Source: Sphingomonas sp. 7/4-4
GTDB taxonomy: Bacteria; Pseudomonadota; Alphaproteobacteria; Sphingomonadales; Sphingomonadaceae
Assembly (NCBI RefSeq): GCF_027941955.1
Contig: NZ_CP115960.1
Span: 1,178,001-1,242,000 of the forward strand
Length of the DNA stretch: 64,000 nt
Reading direction: 5' to 3'
The translations under genes were made by a program, and so were the position numbers. Positions 8,275 through 17,211 of the stretch are shown piece after piece; position 1 is the stretch's first letter, and each line of letters starts with the position of its first letter. The notes beneath the pieces were generated by a model, which was not told where the DNA came from, made no database searches, and was given only the letters and a program-made list of their open reading frames with translations.

Positions 8275-11200
8275 ATGGGTTCTTTCCACTCGCGACGCGT
8301 TGCGCTGCTGCTTTCGACCATTCTGGCTGCGGGAATCGGTTTTCCGGCATTTGCACAAACGGGGTCACCGCACCCCAATCTTGACGCAAACGGAGTCGAT
8401 CTAACCACCGGGCAACATCAACTCGAACTGAAGGTCGCTTCACTCGGCTCCGGCTCGACGGAATTGCCGCTGATCATTTATACCGGCGAAAGCGACAACT
8501 GGTCGAACATTACCCTGTACAAGGAGCTGAACAGCGGCGGCACCCGCTACAGCGTCGTCCTTGGGCCGAGTTATGACAACTTCATCCTCGGCAATCCTCA
8601 ATCGATTCGCGGCACCGGTGCAACGCTGACCGACAACTGGGAGTCAGCAACATACAAGACCCTGGACGGTACGGTCATCGAATTTAGCAACCCGTTAGGC
8701 TTCGGCGGCGGCACATCGAACTTATGCGATTCGAACAATACCAATTACTGCCACCTCCTGCCGATCAGCATCACGCGCAAAAACGGCATGGCAGTAAATC
8801 TGCAATGGGAGATCGAAAGCCAATGCGCAGACGTGCCCTTAGGTGAGCCTGGACGTGATTGCACGCACACCTGGCGCCTCTCCTCGGTGAGCAACGCGTC
8901 AGGGGAGATCATCTGGACGTACGTGGGGGTGCCGTGGGCTCCCCGAGTTGGTTCCGTCGTACCAGCGCAGTGCTGAAGAATGGCGCGACGACCGTCGGCA
9001 CTGTTACCTATGGCACTCCGTCCGGTGGCGTCTACACGGTCACCACGCCGGGCGGGAAGACATGGCGCATCACGGGCTCCGAGGCGATTACCGCGCTCCG
9101 CAAGCCCGGCGCTACAAGCGACACGCTGACGGTGAGCCGCGATGCAAACGGCAAGGCCAACTCGGTCACTCGCGACGGCATCACGACGGCATACAACTAC
9201 TCGGTCTCGGGTAATACCGCGACGATGGTGGTGACGGATGCCCAGTCGCACGCCACCACGATAGTCTCGGATATCGCCAAGTTCCGCCCGACCGCCATTA
9301 CAGATGCCTTGGGCAAAACGACCTCGTTCAGCTACGACAGCCTTGGGCGGCCCACCGAGGTCACTTATCCTGAAGGCGACAAAATTCAGTATGGCTATGA
9401 CGGCCGGGGCAACCTAACCGAGACCCGCCGCAAGGCGAAGCCGGCATCGGGGTTGCCAGACATCACCACGACCGCAAGCTATCCCGCAAGCTGCACAACG
9501 CCTTCGTGCAACGAACCCGACACAACCACAGACGAGCGCGGCGGTGTTACCAACTACGGTTATGACGGAAACACTGGGTTGATCACCAGCGTGACCTCGC
9601 CCGCACCCACTCCCGGCGCCAATCGACCCCAAACGCGATACAGCTACACTGCCACGGGAGTCTCGCTGCTGACTGGCGTGTCGCAGTGCCAGACAGGTGT
9701 GGCTCCCGGCTGCGTTGGCACAACTGATGAAGTCAAAGTTGCGGTCGGCTATGACGCTAATCTCAATGTAACGAGCACGACCATCGCTGCCGGAGACAAC
9801 AGCCTTGCGGCGACCACTACCCAGAGCTGGGACCCCGCCGGTAATCTGCTGACAGTCGACGGCCCCCTGCCTGGTAGTGAAGATACCGTCACCTATCGCT
9901 ACGACGCTGATCGCCAGCGCGTTGGCGCAATCTCACCCGACCCGGACGGTGCAGGTTCGGCGAAACGCCGAGCCGCTCGTACAACGTACAACAGCATTGG
10001 GCAGCCCACCGTCGCCGAGCTCGGCAATGTCAACGGGACCAGCGATTCCGATTGGGCGACGTTCGCGTCGGCGCAACAAGAGACCTCGGCCTACGACGCA
10101 AACGGTTTCAAGACCAGCGACACGGTCACAGGTAGCGGCGGCACCTATCAGGTGACGCAGTACAGCTACGATGCAGTCGGCCGGCTCGACTGCACCGCGC
10201 TCAGAATGAACACCGCTACCTGGGGGAGCCTTCCGGGTGCTTGTTCGCCAGCGACGGCAGGAGCGGCGGGCCCCGATCGAATTACTCGTAACACCTATGA
10301 TCCGGTCGGCAGGATCACCACGGTTCAGACTGCCTATGGCACTGCCGACCAGTCCGACGAGGTGACGGCCGGCTATACCAGCAATGGCCAGCTCGCCAGC
10401 GTCACCGATGCCGAGGGCAACAAGACCAGCTACGAATATGACGGCTTCGACCGGCCGTCGATCACGCGCTATCCGGTAACGACGGTAGCCGCGGGTGCGA
10501 GCTCGACCACCGATTACGAGCAGCTCGGTTACGACGCGGCGAGCAACGTCACCAGCCGGCGCCTGCGCGACGGGCAGAGCATCGGCTACAGCTACGACAA
10601 TCTGAACCGCCTGACCTTCACCGACCTGCCGAACGGCGCGGTTGACGAACAGGATATCACCTACGGCTATGACCTTCTCGGGCGCCTGAAATCAGCTTCC
10701 AAGAACCCCTTGAATCAGACGCTTTTTTCGTACGACGCGCTCGGGCGCAAGACCACCGAGAGCAACTATTACTATTCGCTCGGCTCCACATATGATCTGG
10801 CTGGCCGGCGGACGCGCATGACGTGGAACGACGGGTTTTATGTCACCTATGACCATTATGTCACGGGCGAGGTGACCGAGATTCGTGAAAATAGCACGAC
10901 TCCCGGCGTCCTCGTGCTCGCGGACTACAGCTACGACGATCTCGGCCGCCGGACGGGCATAACACGTGGCAATGGCACGACCACGAACTACAGCTATGAT
11001 GCCGTTTCGCGGCTTGCCTCGCTGACCCAGGATCTGGGGGCAGCGCCTATGATTTTACCCATGGCTTCACGTATAATCCGGCGGGGCAGATCGCGAGCGT
11101 GACCCGCTCGAATGACACATATGCCTGGGGCGGTCACTACAACGTGGATCGGCCATATGCCGTCAACGGCTTGAACCAGATGACCTCCGCAGGCGCGGCC

Positions 11201-12361
11201 AGCCTCGGCTATGACGGACGCGGAAACCTGACGAGTTCGGGCGGGCAAACCTATCAGTACACGGTCACCAACCGGCTCTGGAACGCACCCGGTCTGACCT
11301 CGCTCTTCGCAGACTCGCTCGAGCGGCTCGACTATATCTCGGCGACGACGACGCTGTTCGGCCATGACGGGCCGGACATGATCGGGGAATATTCCTATCC
11401 CGCAACCGGTTATACGATCCTTCGTCGCTACGTCTACGGACCAGGCGCGGACGAGCCGCTGGTCTGGTACGAGGGATCGGGGACGGGCGACCGGCGCTGG
11501 CTGCACGCCGACGAGCGCGGCTCAGTGGTGGCGGTAAGCGACGGCTCGGGCAACGCGCTCGCGGTGAACCGCTACGACGAATACGGCATCCCGGCGTCGA
11601 CCAACATCGGCCGCTTCCAGTATACCGGCCAGGCATGGCTGCCCGAACTCGGCATGTATTACTACAAGGCCCGCATCTACTCGCCGACGTTGGGCCGGTT
11701 CATGCAGACCGACCCGATCGGATATGGCGATGGAATGAACTTGTACAATTATGTCGCGAGCGATCCAATCAACCATGTCGACCCGACGGGCCTTGAATGC
11801 GAAATCAGCGCCGAGGGTGTTGGAAACGCCGATTGCGAACTCAACGTAAAAGGCAAAGCTAGAGCGGATGCTCCGGCGTTTGGTGGGTTTAGTGGGACTG
11901 GCGGATCGAGCGCAGGGGCGGGTTACAGCGGCGGCCCGACCCCCGGTGGTGGAGACACCGGCGCTGATGTCATAGATCCGGTGGGAATAACCCTGACCGC
12001 ACCATACGATCCCGGTAGCGTTCCAAGATGGAAGCAAATTTGTATTGCTCTTATGCTATGGTGCGGTGACACCCAGTCAGGTGGTTCTCCAACGGACAAT
12101 CCAGAGGCACCAACTGAACGGCCAGCGCCAAAACAGCAGGAGCGGCCAGCACCGGAGGCGACGCCAAGCCCGGGGGCGACACCCACGCCCACGCCAAAGC
12201 TACCGCCGCGCGTGCCTGGCATGCCGCTTTTGATTATTCCAAATTGGATGTTGGACCCGTGCTCTCCCATAAACCCTGTTAGATCTAGCAAATGCGGGCC
12301 TATAATCGCCAGCGTGACAGAGGGGCGGCCAACTTACAGCGCTCATTGGAAACCGATCTAA
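8275..12361 (+). CDS. Secreted RHS/YD-repeat protein (two frame breaks)
   Basis: Merged reading of about 1360 codons from ATG at 8275, behind AAGGGG. It starts with a signal peptide ending GIGFPAFAQ. YD repeats (YSYDAVGRLD, YEYDGFDRPS, YGYDLLGRLK) fill roughly residues 250-1050, then comes the RHS-associated core (RFQYTGQAWLPELGMYYYKA, RFMQTDPIGYGDGMNLYNYV), ending DPTGLE. One G added to each of the runs 8925-8929 and 11036-11040 joins the frames. The final 185 residues are Gly- then Pro-rich and end in a short Cys-containing stretch. This C-terminal tip is where RHS toxins differ, but I recognise no toxin fold. RHS proteins form hollow shells that often deliver toxins. Confidence 0.85.
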
Positions 12362-12374
12362 AGAGCTATAAATT

Positions 12375-12992
12375 ATGACAAGCAAATCGCCTCTAGGTGA
12401 AAATTTGACACGTGAATGGAGTGAGGATCCTTATGCGGCGGAGCTTTGGGATAGCCTCAAGCAAATGGAAGTTGATCCTGCCGCAGGACTAAGCACGCTT
12501 CATGAACTGAGTGAGGCTGGCTCTCCATTGAGCATGATGCATTTGGGCCACATCTATCTAACGGGTCAATTTGGTGTTACTAAAAACGTTGGATCTGGCG
12601 AAGATTGGCTAAAGCGTTCCGCGGATAGCGGCTCGATAGAAGGCCGCTATCGGCTAGCGAAGCACCTATTGGTTTCAGGAAAGCAAAACGAATCAATGTA
12701 TCATTTTGATGCATTGGTCGATGATGGATATTCTCCGGCCATGTTCGCCGTGGGTTATGAATACTATGAAGGTAAACACTTGGCGCGCGATTTTGCAAAA
12801 TCACTTCTGTATCTTGAAAAAGGTCGAGCTTCTGGGAATCTACATGCCGGAGTTTTGCTGTCTCACATTCTTATCAAACATCGAAAAAACGTTTTTGCTC
12901 GGGCCCGTGGGATTTGGCTGAGGGTAAAGGCTATAGTTCCTATGATATACTATATTACCAATAAGCCAAAGAGTGATCGCGTTCGTAGGTAA
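12375..12992 (+). CDS. Sel1-repeat protein, 205 aa, possible RHS partner
   Basis: Starts MTSKSPLGENLTREWSEDPY 14 bases after the RHS stop. Sel1-like repeats are visible (MMHLGHIYLTGQFGVTKNV, then GEDWLKRSADSGSIEGRYRL and AVGYEYYEGKHLARDFAKSL). The end is hydrophobic and basic (AIVPMIYYITNKPKSDRVRR). The gene is clearly richer in A and T than the neighbouring RHS repeats. A small, compositionally distinct gene right after an RHS tip is the usual place for an immunity protein, and Sel1 repeats mediate protein contacts. Immunity is an inference. Confidence 0.75.
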   Translation: MTSKSPLGENLTREWSEDPYAAELWDSLKQMEVDPAAGLSTLHELSEAGSPLSMMHLGHIYLTGQFGVTKNVGSGEDWLKRSADSGSIEGRYRLAKHLLVSGKQNESMYHFDALVDDGYSPAMFAVGYEYYEGKHLARDFAKSLLYLEKGRASGNLHAGVLLSHILIKHRKNVFARARGIWLRVKAIVPMIYYITNKPKSDRVRR

Positions 12993-13092
12993 TAGATACA
13001 CTTTAATTTGTACGCGTACCTAGTTGGATTCCGGGAATTCCGAGCACACTATACCTAATTGCAAGACACACGCGATTTGATAGGCTGCGGAG

Positions 13093-13275
13093 ATGGCAGG
13101 GCTGGCGCGCGTCGTGGTTCCCGAGGTTGCGCATCACGTGACCCAGCGGGGCAACCGGCGGCAGCCGGTGTTCTTCGAGGATGAGGATTATTCCGCATAT
13201 ATCGAACTGGTGTCGGCAGCCTGCCGCCAGCGCGACGTGTTCCGGCGCTCGATCAGAGCAGCCCACCTATGCTGA
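13093..13275 (+). pseudogene. N-terminal remnant of a REP-associated (RAYT) transposase
   Basis: MAGLARVVVPEVAHHVTQRG, then NRRQPVFFEDEDYSAYIEL, matches the start of REP-associated tyrosine transposases of the IS200-like Y1 family, which recognise REP palindromes. After about residue 50 the similarity ends and a stop appears at 13275. The catalytic HxH and Tyr regions are missing, so the remnant is inactive. Confidence 0.75.
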
Positions 13276-13646
13276 AGGCGGATACGATGTTTCGAGCCAG
13301 GCGATTCGTCGAGAATGGCCGCGTGAGCTATTGGAGCGGACTTATATATGCTGCGAACGGCGAGGCTGAGCATTTCACTATTTGACTGAATGGCGTTACC
13401 TTCGGCCCGCGCTCTAGGCGCTGTGCGCCCGGAGCCTGTAGTCTCCGCCATCTGGTGACGATCACTAACGCTGGAGGCTGGGGCGCTGCCCCCAGCGCGC
13501 TGCGAAGCGCCTTCCGCCCAGCTTCCTTCATTGCATTCCGTGCAGCCGGTTCCCCGCGAAGCCGCTTACTCCGCTTGCCCCCGATGCTCGCCGCATGGGC
13601 AGGGTTTCAGATCGCACCTGAAACCCAAATCCACAGGAGTTAAGTC
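13276..13646. other. 371-bp stretch without a recognised gene
   Basis: No frame here looks like protein. The left part is probably decayed sequence behind the transposase remnant. The right part, from about 13480, is very GC-rich and leads into the ardA promoter; the ardA ribosome site (ACAGGAG) ends this stretch. Confidence 0.5.
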
Positions 13647-14180
13647 ATGGGAGCAACCACCACCGAGAACCTTCAACCCCGCATCTATGTGGCCTGCCTC
13701 GCGGCCTACAATAGCGGTTATCTGCATGGCGCGTGGATCGACGCCGCGCAGGAGGCATGGACCATCTGGGATGCCGTGAAAGACATGCTGACCGCATCGC
13801 CCATCGCGGGCGCGGAGGAATGGGCCATTCATGATTACGAGGGCTTCGGAGAAGTCCGCATTGAGGAATATACCGGCTTTGAGCGCGTGAGCGACTTGGC
13901 GTGCTTTATCGCTGAGCATGGTGAGATCGGTTCGGCGCTGCTGGACCATTTCAGCGGAGACATCGAGGAGGCGCGCGAGGCGATGGCCGACCGCTACCTT
14001 GGCGCGCACGACAGCCTTGCCGACTATGTGCAGGAGCTAACCGAGGAAAGCACCGCCATTCCCCATGCGCTGCGCTACTACGTCGATTGGCAGGCGATGG
14101 CGCGCGATGCGCAAATGAGCGGCGACCTGTTCACCGTTACCGCCGCGTGGGACGTGGTGCATGTGTTCGCGGGGTGCTGA
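13647..14180 (+). CDS. ardA: ArdA antirestriction protein
   Basis: The 177-residue product matches the ArdA family of acidic proteins that mimic B-form DNA and block type I restriction enzymes, helping incoming mobile DNA to survive. Visible signs: RIYVACLAAYNSGYLHGAWI near the N terminus, WAIHDYEGFGEVRIEEYTGF in the centre, strong acidity throughout, and a C-terminal YVDWQAMARDAQMSGDLFTV. The length is normal for the family. The ribosome site ACAGGAG precedes ATG at 13647. It fits the conjugative context. Confidence 0.93.
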   Translation: MGATTTENLQPRIYVACLAAYNSGYLHGAWIDAAQEAWTIWDAVKDMLTASPIAGAEEWAIHDYEGFGEVRIEEYTGFERVSDLACFIAEHGEIGSALLDHFSGDIEEAREAMADRYLGAHDSLADYVQELTEESTAIPHALRYYVDWQAMARDAQMSGDLFTVTAAWDVVHVFAGC

Positions 14181-14182
14181 CC

Positions 14183-14482
14183 ATGGAACAGCAATCCCAA
14201 ACCTATCGCTTTGCATGGCGAGGCATCGAGATCGAGGCGACCTACACGCCCCGGAAATGGGGCGTCATCGCCCATCTGGAAATCCGCAGCATCACGTCGG
14301 AGCGCGCGCCGCTGCCCATCACCGAAACCGGCTACCGTTCGCATTTCCACCAGCCCGGCACCATCGAAGCGCATGGCGGCGATGTGATGGCTCAGGTCAC
14401 GGCGTGGCTGGATGAGGAAGCCGCCAAGCCCGCATGGCTCGCCTATGTCGAGGCCAGTAGGCAGGGTGATTTGTTCGCGTGA
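14183..14482 (+). CDS. Conserved ArdA-linked hypothetical protein, 99 aa
   Basis: ATG at 14183 (MEQQSQTYRFAWRGIEIEAT) lies two bases after the ardA stop, so the genes are coupled; a longer frame upstream overlaps ardA and is rejected. The protein is rich in Trp, His and acidic residues (YTPRKWGVIAHLEIRS, TAWLDEEAAKPAWLAYV). No family name is known to me. The pairing suggests a helper function in antirestriction or establishment. Confidence 0.7.
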   Translation: MEQQSQTYRFAWRGIEIEATYTPRKWGVIAHLEIRSITSERAPLPITETGYRSHFHQPGTIEAHGGDVMAQVTAWLDEEAAKPAWLAYVEASRQGDLFA

Positions 14483-14566
14483 GGTAAGCGAGGCTTTCAG
14501 CAGCAGCACTTATGTGTGAATGTTTGCAGCGCGAATGATCACTTATTTGTGTTCTTCGCTGCCCGC

Positions 14567-15085
14567 TTAGGGCGCATCGCCAAAGCCGCTGGCGGCAAGG
14601 TCGATCATACGCACAGCCATGCTGCGAGCTGGATCGAACGGCAAATCTTCAAATCCGAAACCACGGTAGAAGGCCCGCACATCGTCATCCAGCGGATGGG
14701 TCAGCACGCAGAAACACCCGATCTCCTTGGAAAGTCGCATCGCGGTGGTAAGCGCGAAGAACATCAGCGAGCGCGCATAGCCCCGGCCTTGATGCTGGCG
14801 ATCGACAGCGAGCTGCCCGAGCAGCAGCGCCGGAATCGGATCAGGCCGGTTACGCTGATCCGCCTTGGCGAGAAAGGCGCGCTCGATCTGCGCCGCCGAC
14901 AGGCTGACATAGCCGACGACATGGCCGGTGACAGGATCGCACACCACATTGGTGCGCGACACGCCTGCTTCCTGATTGCGCCATGCGTGGCGACGGAACC
15001 ATTGATTGAGCGATTCGCGTCCGCAGTCGAAGCTATCCCGGTTGTCGTCGGCAGCGAGTGGGCGCGGCGGTGTTAGTCCTGCCAT
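14567..15085 (-). CDS. GNAT acetyltransferase toxin (TacT-like)
   Basis: ATG at 15085 gives MAGLTPPRPLAADDNRDSFD, a 172-residue GNAT protein. The acetyl-CoA loop LAVDRQHQGRGYARSLM, the N-terminal FDCGRESLNQWFRRHA and the C-terminal YRGFGFEDLP are typical of GNAT toxins, which acetylate aminoacyl-tRNA and stop translation. Its start overlaps the DUF1778 antitoxin end by 13 bases, the classic TA arrangement. It is complete and in frame. The tRNA substrate cannot be told from sequence. Confidence 0.88.
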   Translation of the reverse strand: MAGLTPPRPLAADDNRDSFDCGRESLNQWFRRHAWRNQEAGVSRTNVVCDPVTGHVVGYVSLSAAQIERAFLAKADQRNRPDPIPALLLGQLAVDRQHQGRGYARSLMFFALTTAMRLSKEIGCFCVLTHPLDDDVRAFYRGFGFEDLPFDPARSMAVRMIDLAASGFGDAP

Positions 15086-15345
15086 GCCGGGCGCGTCGCA
15101 GAGAGTTTGCGCAGCGCCGGGATTTCCTTGGCAGGAGCATTGACCCAACCTTCAAACTTACCCCAATCATCGGCAGGGATCGTGACCAGCCGGTGGTCCA
15201 GCACATCCTGTTCCGCTGCCTCCAGCGCCTTGCGCCGGATGAAATCGCTAAGGTTGGTGCGCGCGTGATCCGCCGCCGTTTCCAGCAGCACGCGTTCCGC
15301 CGGGCTGACCCGGACACTCAACACAGCAGGTGATGCAGTAGCCAT
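15073..15345 (-). CDS. DUF1778 antitoxin (TacA-like)
   Basis: ATG at 15345 gives MATASPAVLSVRVSPAERVL, 90 residues. The N-terminal ribbon-helix-helix (SVRVSPAERVLLETAADHAR, TNLSDFIRRKALEAAE) binds DNA; the C-terminal tail (DDWGKFEGWVNAPAKEIPAL) wraps the toxin. It precedes and overlaps the GNAT gene. A palindrome just upstream is a likely self-regulation site, as is usual for this class. Confidence 0.9.
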   Translation of the reverse strand: MATASPAVLSVRVSPAERVLLETAADHARTNLSDFIRRKALEAAEQDVLDHRLVTIPADDWGKFEGWVNAPAKEIPALRKLSATRPAWQD

Positions 15346-15361
15346 AACGAACCTCATTTCG

Positions 15362-15380
15362 TGTATGACATTAGCATACA
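15362..15380. promoter_or_regulatory. Palindromic operator of the TA pair
   Basis: TGTATG (15362-15367) and CATACA (15375-15380) form perfect six-base arms around a seven-base centre, 17 bases upstream of the antitoxin start. RHH antitoxins of this class repress their own operon through such sites. The palindrome is seen; binding is inferred. Confidence 0.65.
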
Positions 15381-15417
15381 AGGTGGTAGTCGTCAATCAG
15401 AATAGGTGTGTCGCTAG

Positions 15418-16344
15418 GTGGTCACGGCTTTCGGCCATCGGAGCGAAATATCTTGCCTCGACGATTCTGTCGGAAATGTACGGGTCACGAAACGCCAATT
15501 TTCTGAGTTACCAATGGATGACCAAATTCGCGAATGGGAGGCTTTTGAAAAAGCGCATCCGATCATCGTCGAAAACAGACTGACAGAACCCCATCCCATC
15601 ATTTGGCAAACCGCCAAGCGAATAGGCTTTGCCTTCGATCCTTCGATACCGACTCCGCCAACCGATGATCGGTGGTTTAATATCGACGTGTCACCGGAGC
15701 GTGCAGAACGCGCGCTCTGCATTGCGAACGCCTTCGTCAAAGCATGCGAGCTACGCGGATTTGCACTGCGCCCTTGTGCATCCGCCGGACCTGACGGTGC
15801 CATTGCGGTGCTCATTGACGGAAGCTCCATTCCCATTCGTTTGCTCGAACAAGGCCATCCCTCCCCTCACCTCTCCCTGGAAGCGTCGGGCACATGGAAT
15901 GATCGCATGAGCCGCCCACTCACGAAAAGGCTCAATTCCATCCTTCTTACTCTCCGGAAAATGGTGGCCCGGTCACAAGCATGGCAGCGCGAGCAGGAAA
16001 GGTACGAGCATCACATGGCAGAGCTGCACCGCACCCGCGATGAGCTGCGGGTGCAGGTGGAAGCAGAACAAAAGGCGGTCGATCAACTCCTCTTGGAAGC
16101 CGAGAACTGGAAACAGGCGCAATCCATCCGAGCCTACATCACAGCCGTCGAAGCCACACCCGCACGTCGGGGAAAGCGCAAGGAGCGCGCCGCATGGGTG
16201 ACATGGGCGCACGCACAAGCGGATCGTCTTGATCCTCTATGCAAATCGTTGCCGTCAGTGCTGGATATTCCACGCTGGCGCTACCGTGAACTCCACCATT
16301 GCGAAGTCCTCAATGAGGACGGATCCATAGAGCGGATTTGCTAG
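15418..16344 (+). CDS. Hypothetical coiled-coil protein, up to 308 aa
   Basis: The frame opens at GTG 15418 without a good ribosome site; ATG at 15514 (MDDQIREWEAFEKAHPIIVE) is an alternative. A long coiled coil at about residues 175-245 (QREQERYEHHMAELHRTRDE) is followed by a conserved-looking end, WVTWAHAQADRLDPLCKSL. Similar mobile-element proteins often carry an N-terminal DNA-binding module that is absent here, so this copy may be truncated. The function is unknown. It is the last gene before the attachment site. Confidence 0.6.
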   Translation: MVTAFGHRSEISCLDDSVGNVRVTKRQFSELPMDDQIREWEAFEKAHPIIVENRLTEPHPIIWQTAKRIGFAFDPSIPTPPTDDRWFNIDVSPERAERALCIANAFVKACELRGFALRPCASAGPDGAIAVLIDGSSIPIRLLEQGHPSPHLSLEASGTWNDRMSRPLTKRLNSILLTLRKMVARSQAWQREQERYEHHMAELHRTRDELRVQVEAEQKAVDQLLLEAENWKQAQSIRAYITAVEATPARRGKRKERAAWVTWAHAQADRLDPLCKSLPSVLDIPRWRYRELHHCEVLNEDGSIERIC

Positions 16345-16553
16345 GCAGATAACAGCGCGGGCGAGAGCACATCGCAGTCGGTAAGCACCGGCCATGGCGC
16401 AATGCCGAGGCAACCAATGAACTATCGTGAGGCAGGAAACACGCCGCCGTGCTGGCGGCGAGAAATTGTGGCCACGGACACAGTTTCGGACACAGACACA
16501 AAAACTGCCGACGTATCAATTTGATTTTAAATGTGAATTTTTCAGGTTGACGG
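16345..16553. other. Element end, no gene
   Basis: No convincing frame lies here. A hairpin with seven-base arms CGCCGCC/GGCGGCG is at 16442-16460. CGGACACAG is repeated at 16475-16483 and 16487-16495. Such repeats near an integration junction could be recombinase arm sites, though no integrase gene is beside them in the window. An apparent minus-strand frame across this region merely reads out of the tRNA fragment. Confidence 0.45.
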
Positions 16554-16594
16554 GAACCTAAATCTGGCGCGTCTACCAGTTCCGCCACGCCCGC
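16554..16594 (-). tRNA. Truncated tRNA-Leu(TAG), 5' part only; element junction
   Basis: Read from 16594 leftward: acceptor strand GCGGGCG, then TGGCGGAACTGGTAGACGC for the D arm, and CCAGATTTAGGTTC for the anticodon arm with anticodon TAG (16560-16558). The sequence then departs from tRNA: the expected TCTGG closing strand and the T arm and acceptor end are absent. The gene is therefore cut in its anticodon arm exactly where the mobile element begins, marking the attachment site. Confidence 0.8.
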
Positions 16595-16703
16595 AGGGGC
16601 ACCGCCGGTCGGCGGGCTCTATAGCAGTCATGGGTCCCGGGGCAAGCCGCGAAGCAACTTGCTTGGCCCCGCCGACGTTCAGCACGGGAAAAGGAGATAC
16701 TTC

Positions 16704-16889
16704 ATGCCCGTCGAGCCGCCGATTCCCGCCCAGCCCGAGCCCGCGCCGTCCGAAAATCCGGGCGCGCCGCAGCCGGCTCAGCCGACCACGCCGCCGCCCG
16801 AATACAACCCGCCTGCCCCCGATATCGATGTTCCGGCGCCCCAGCCCGGCGGCGATCCGAACATCGCCCCCGGGCAACCGATGGCCTGA
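16704..16889 (+). CDS. Small Pro-rich protein, 61 aa
   Basis: ATG at 16704 follows AAAGGAGA. The protein (MPVEPPIPAQPEPAPSENPG) is almost wholly Pro, Ala, Gln and Asp, ending GDPNIAPGQPMA, with no signal peptide or fold-forming segment. It is probably intrinsically disordered. The strong ribosome site and ordered codon use support a real gene. Function unknown. Confidence 0.6.
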   Translation: MPVEPPIPAQPEPAPSENPGAPQPAQPTTPPPEYNPPAPDIDVPAPQPGGDPNIAPGQPMA

Positions 16890-16922
16890 GGCCGCGTTGA
16901 CCCGTCGAGAGAGGCAGGGTCG

Positions 16923-17196
16923 ATGGCGCATTACTATCTGAACCTGATCGACGGCCATGGCTTTACCCCCGATCGCGAGGGCGAGGACTTTCCCGATCTG
17001 GATGCCGCGCGCGAACGGGCCAAGGAAGGCGTACGCTCGATCTTGAGCGACGAAATCAAATCGGCCGGGCTGATCAACTTGCGGGGGCGAGATCGATGTT
17101 GCCGATCAACAGGGGTCCGTCGTCACGACGCTGCCCTTCCGCGACGCAGTCGAACTCAGGCTGGACGATTCGCCGCAGGGGCGAGAAGGCACGTGA
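16923..17196 (+). CDS. DUF6894-like small protein (frameshifted), about 90 aa
   Basis: MAHYYLNLIDGHGFTPDREG, then EDFPDLDAARERAKEGVRSI, matches the small proteins of the DUF6894 type. The frame breaks at the five-G run 17083-17087; with one G fewer it continues GEIDVADQQGSVVTTLPFRD and stops at 17196. Unlike most breaks in this window, this one looks like an extra base. Function of the family is unknown. Confidence 0.65.
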
Positions 17197-17211
17197 TCGA
17201 AGCGGCCAAGG

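Noticed and set aside
16310..16588. Minus-strand frame beginning MAELVDAPDLGSRQ
   Set aside because: Its first codons are the translation of the tRNA-Leu fragment, a common false gene call; the rest has no protein-like features.
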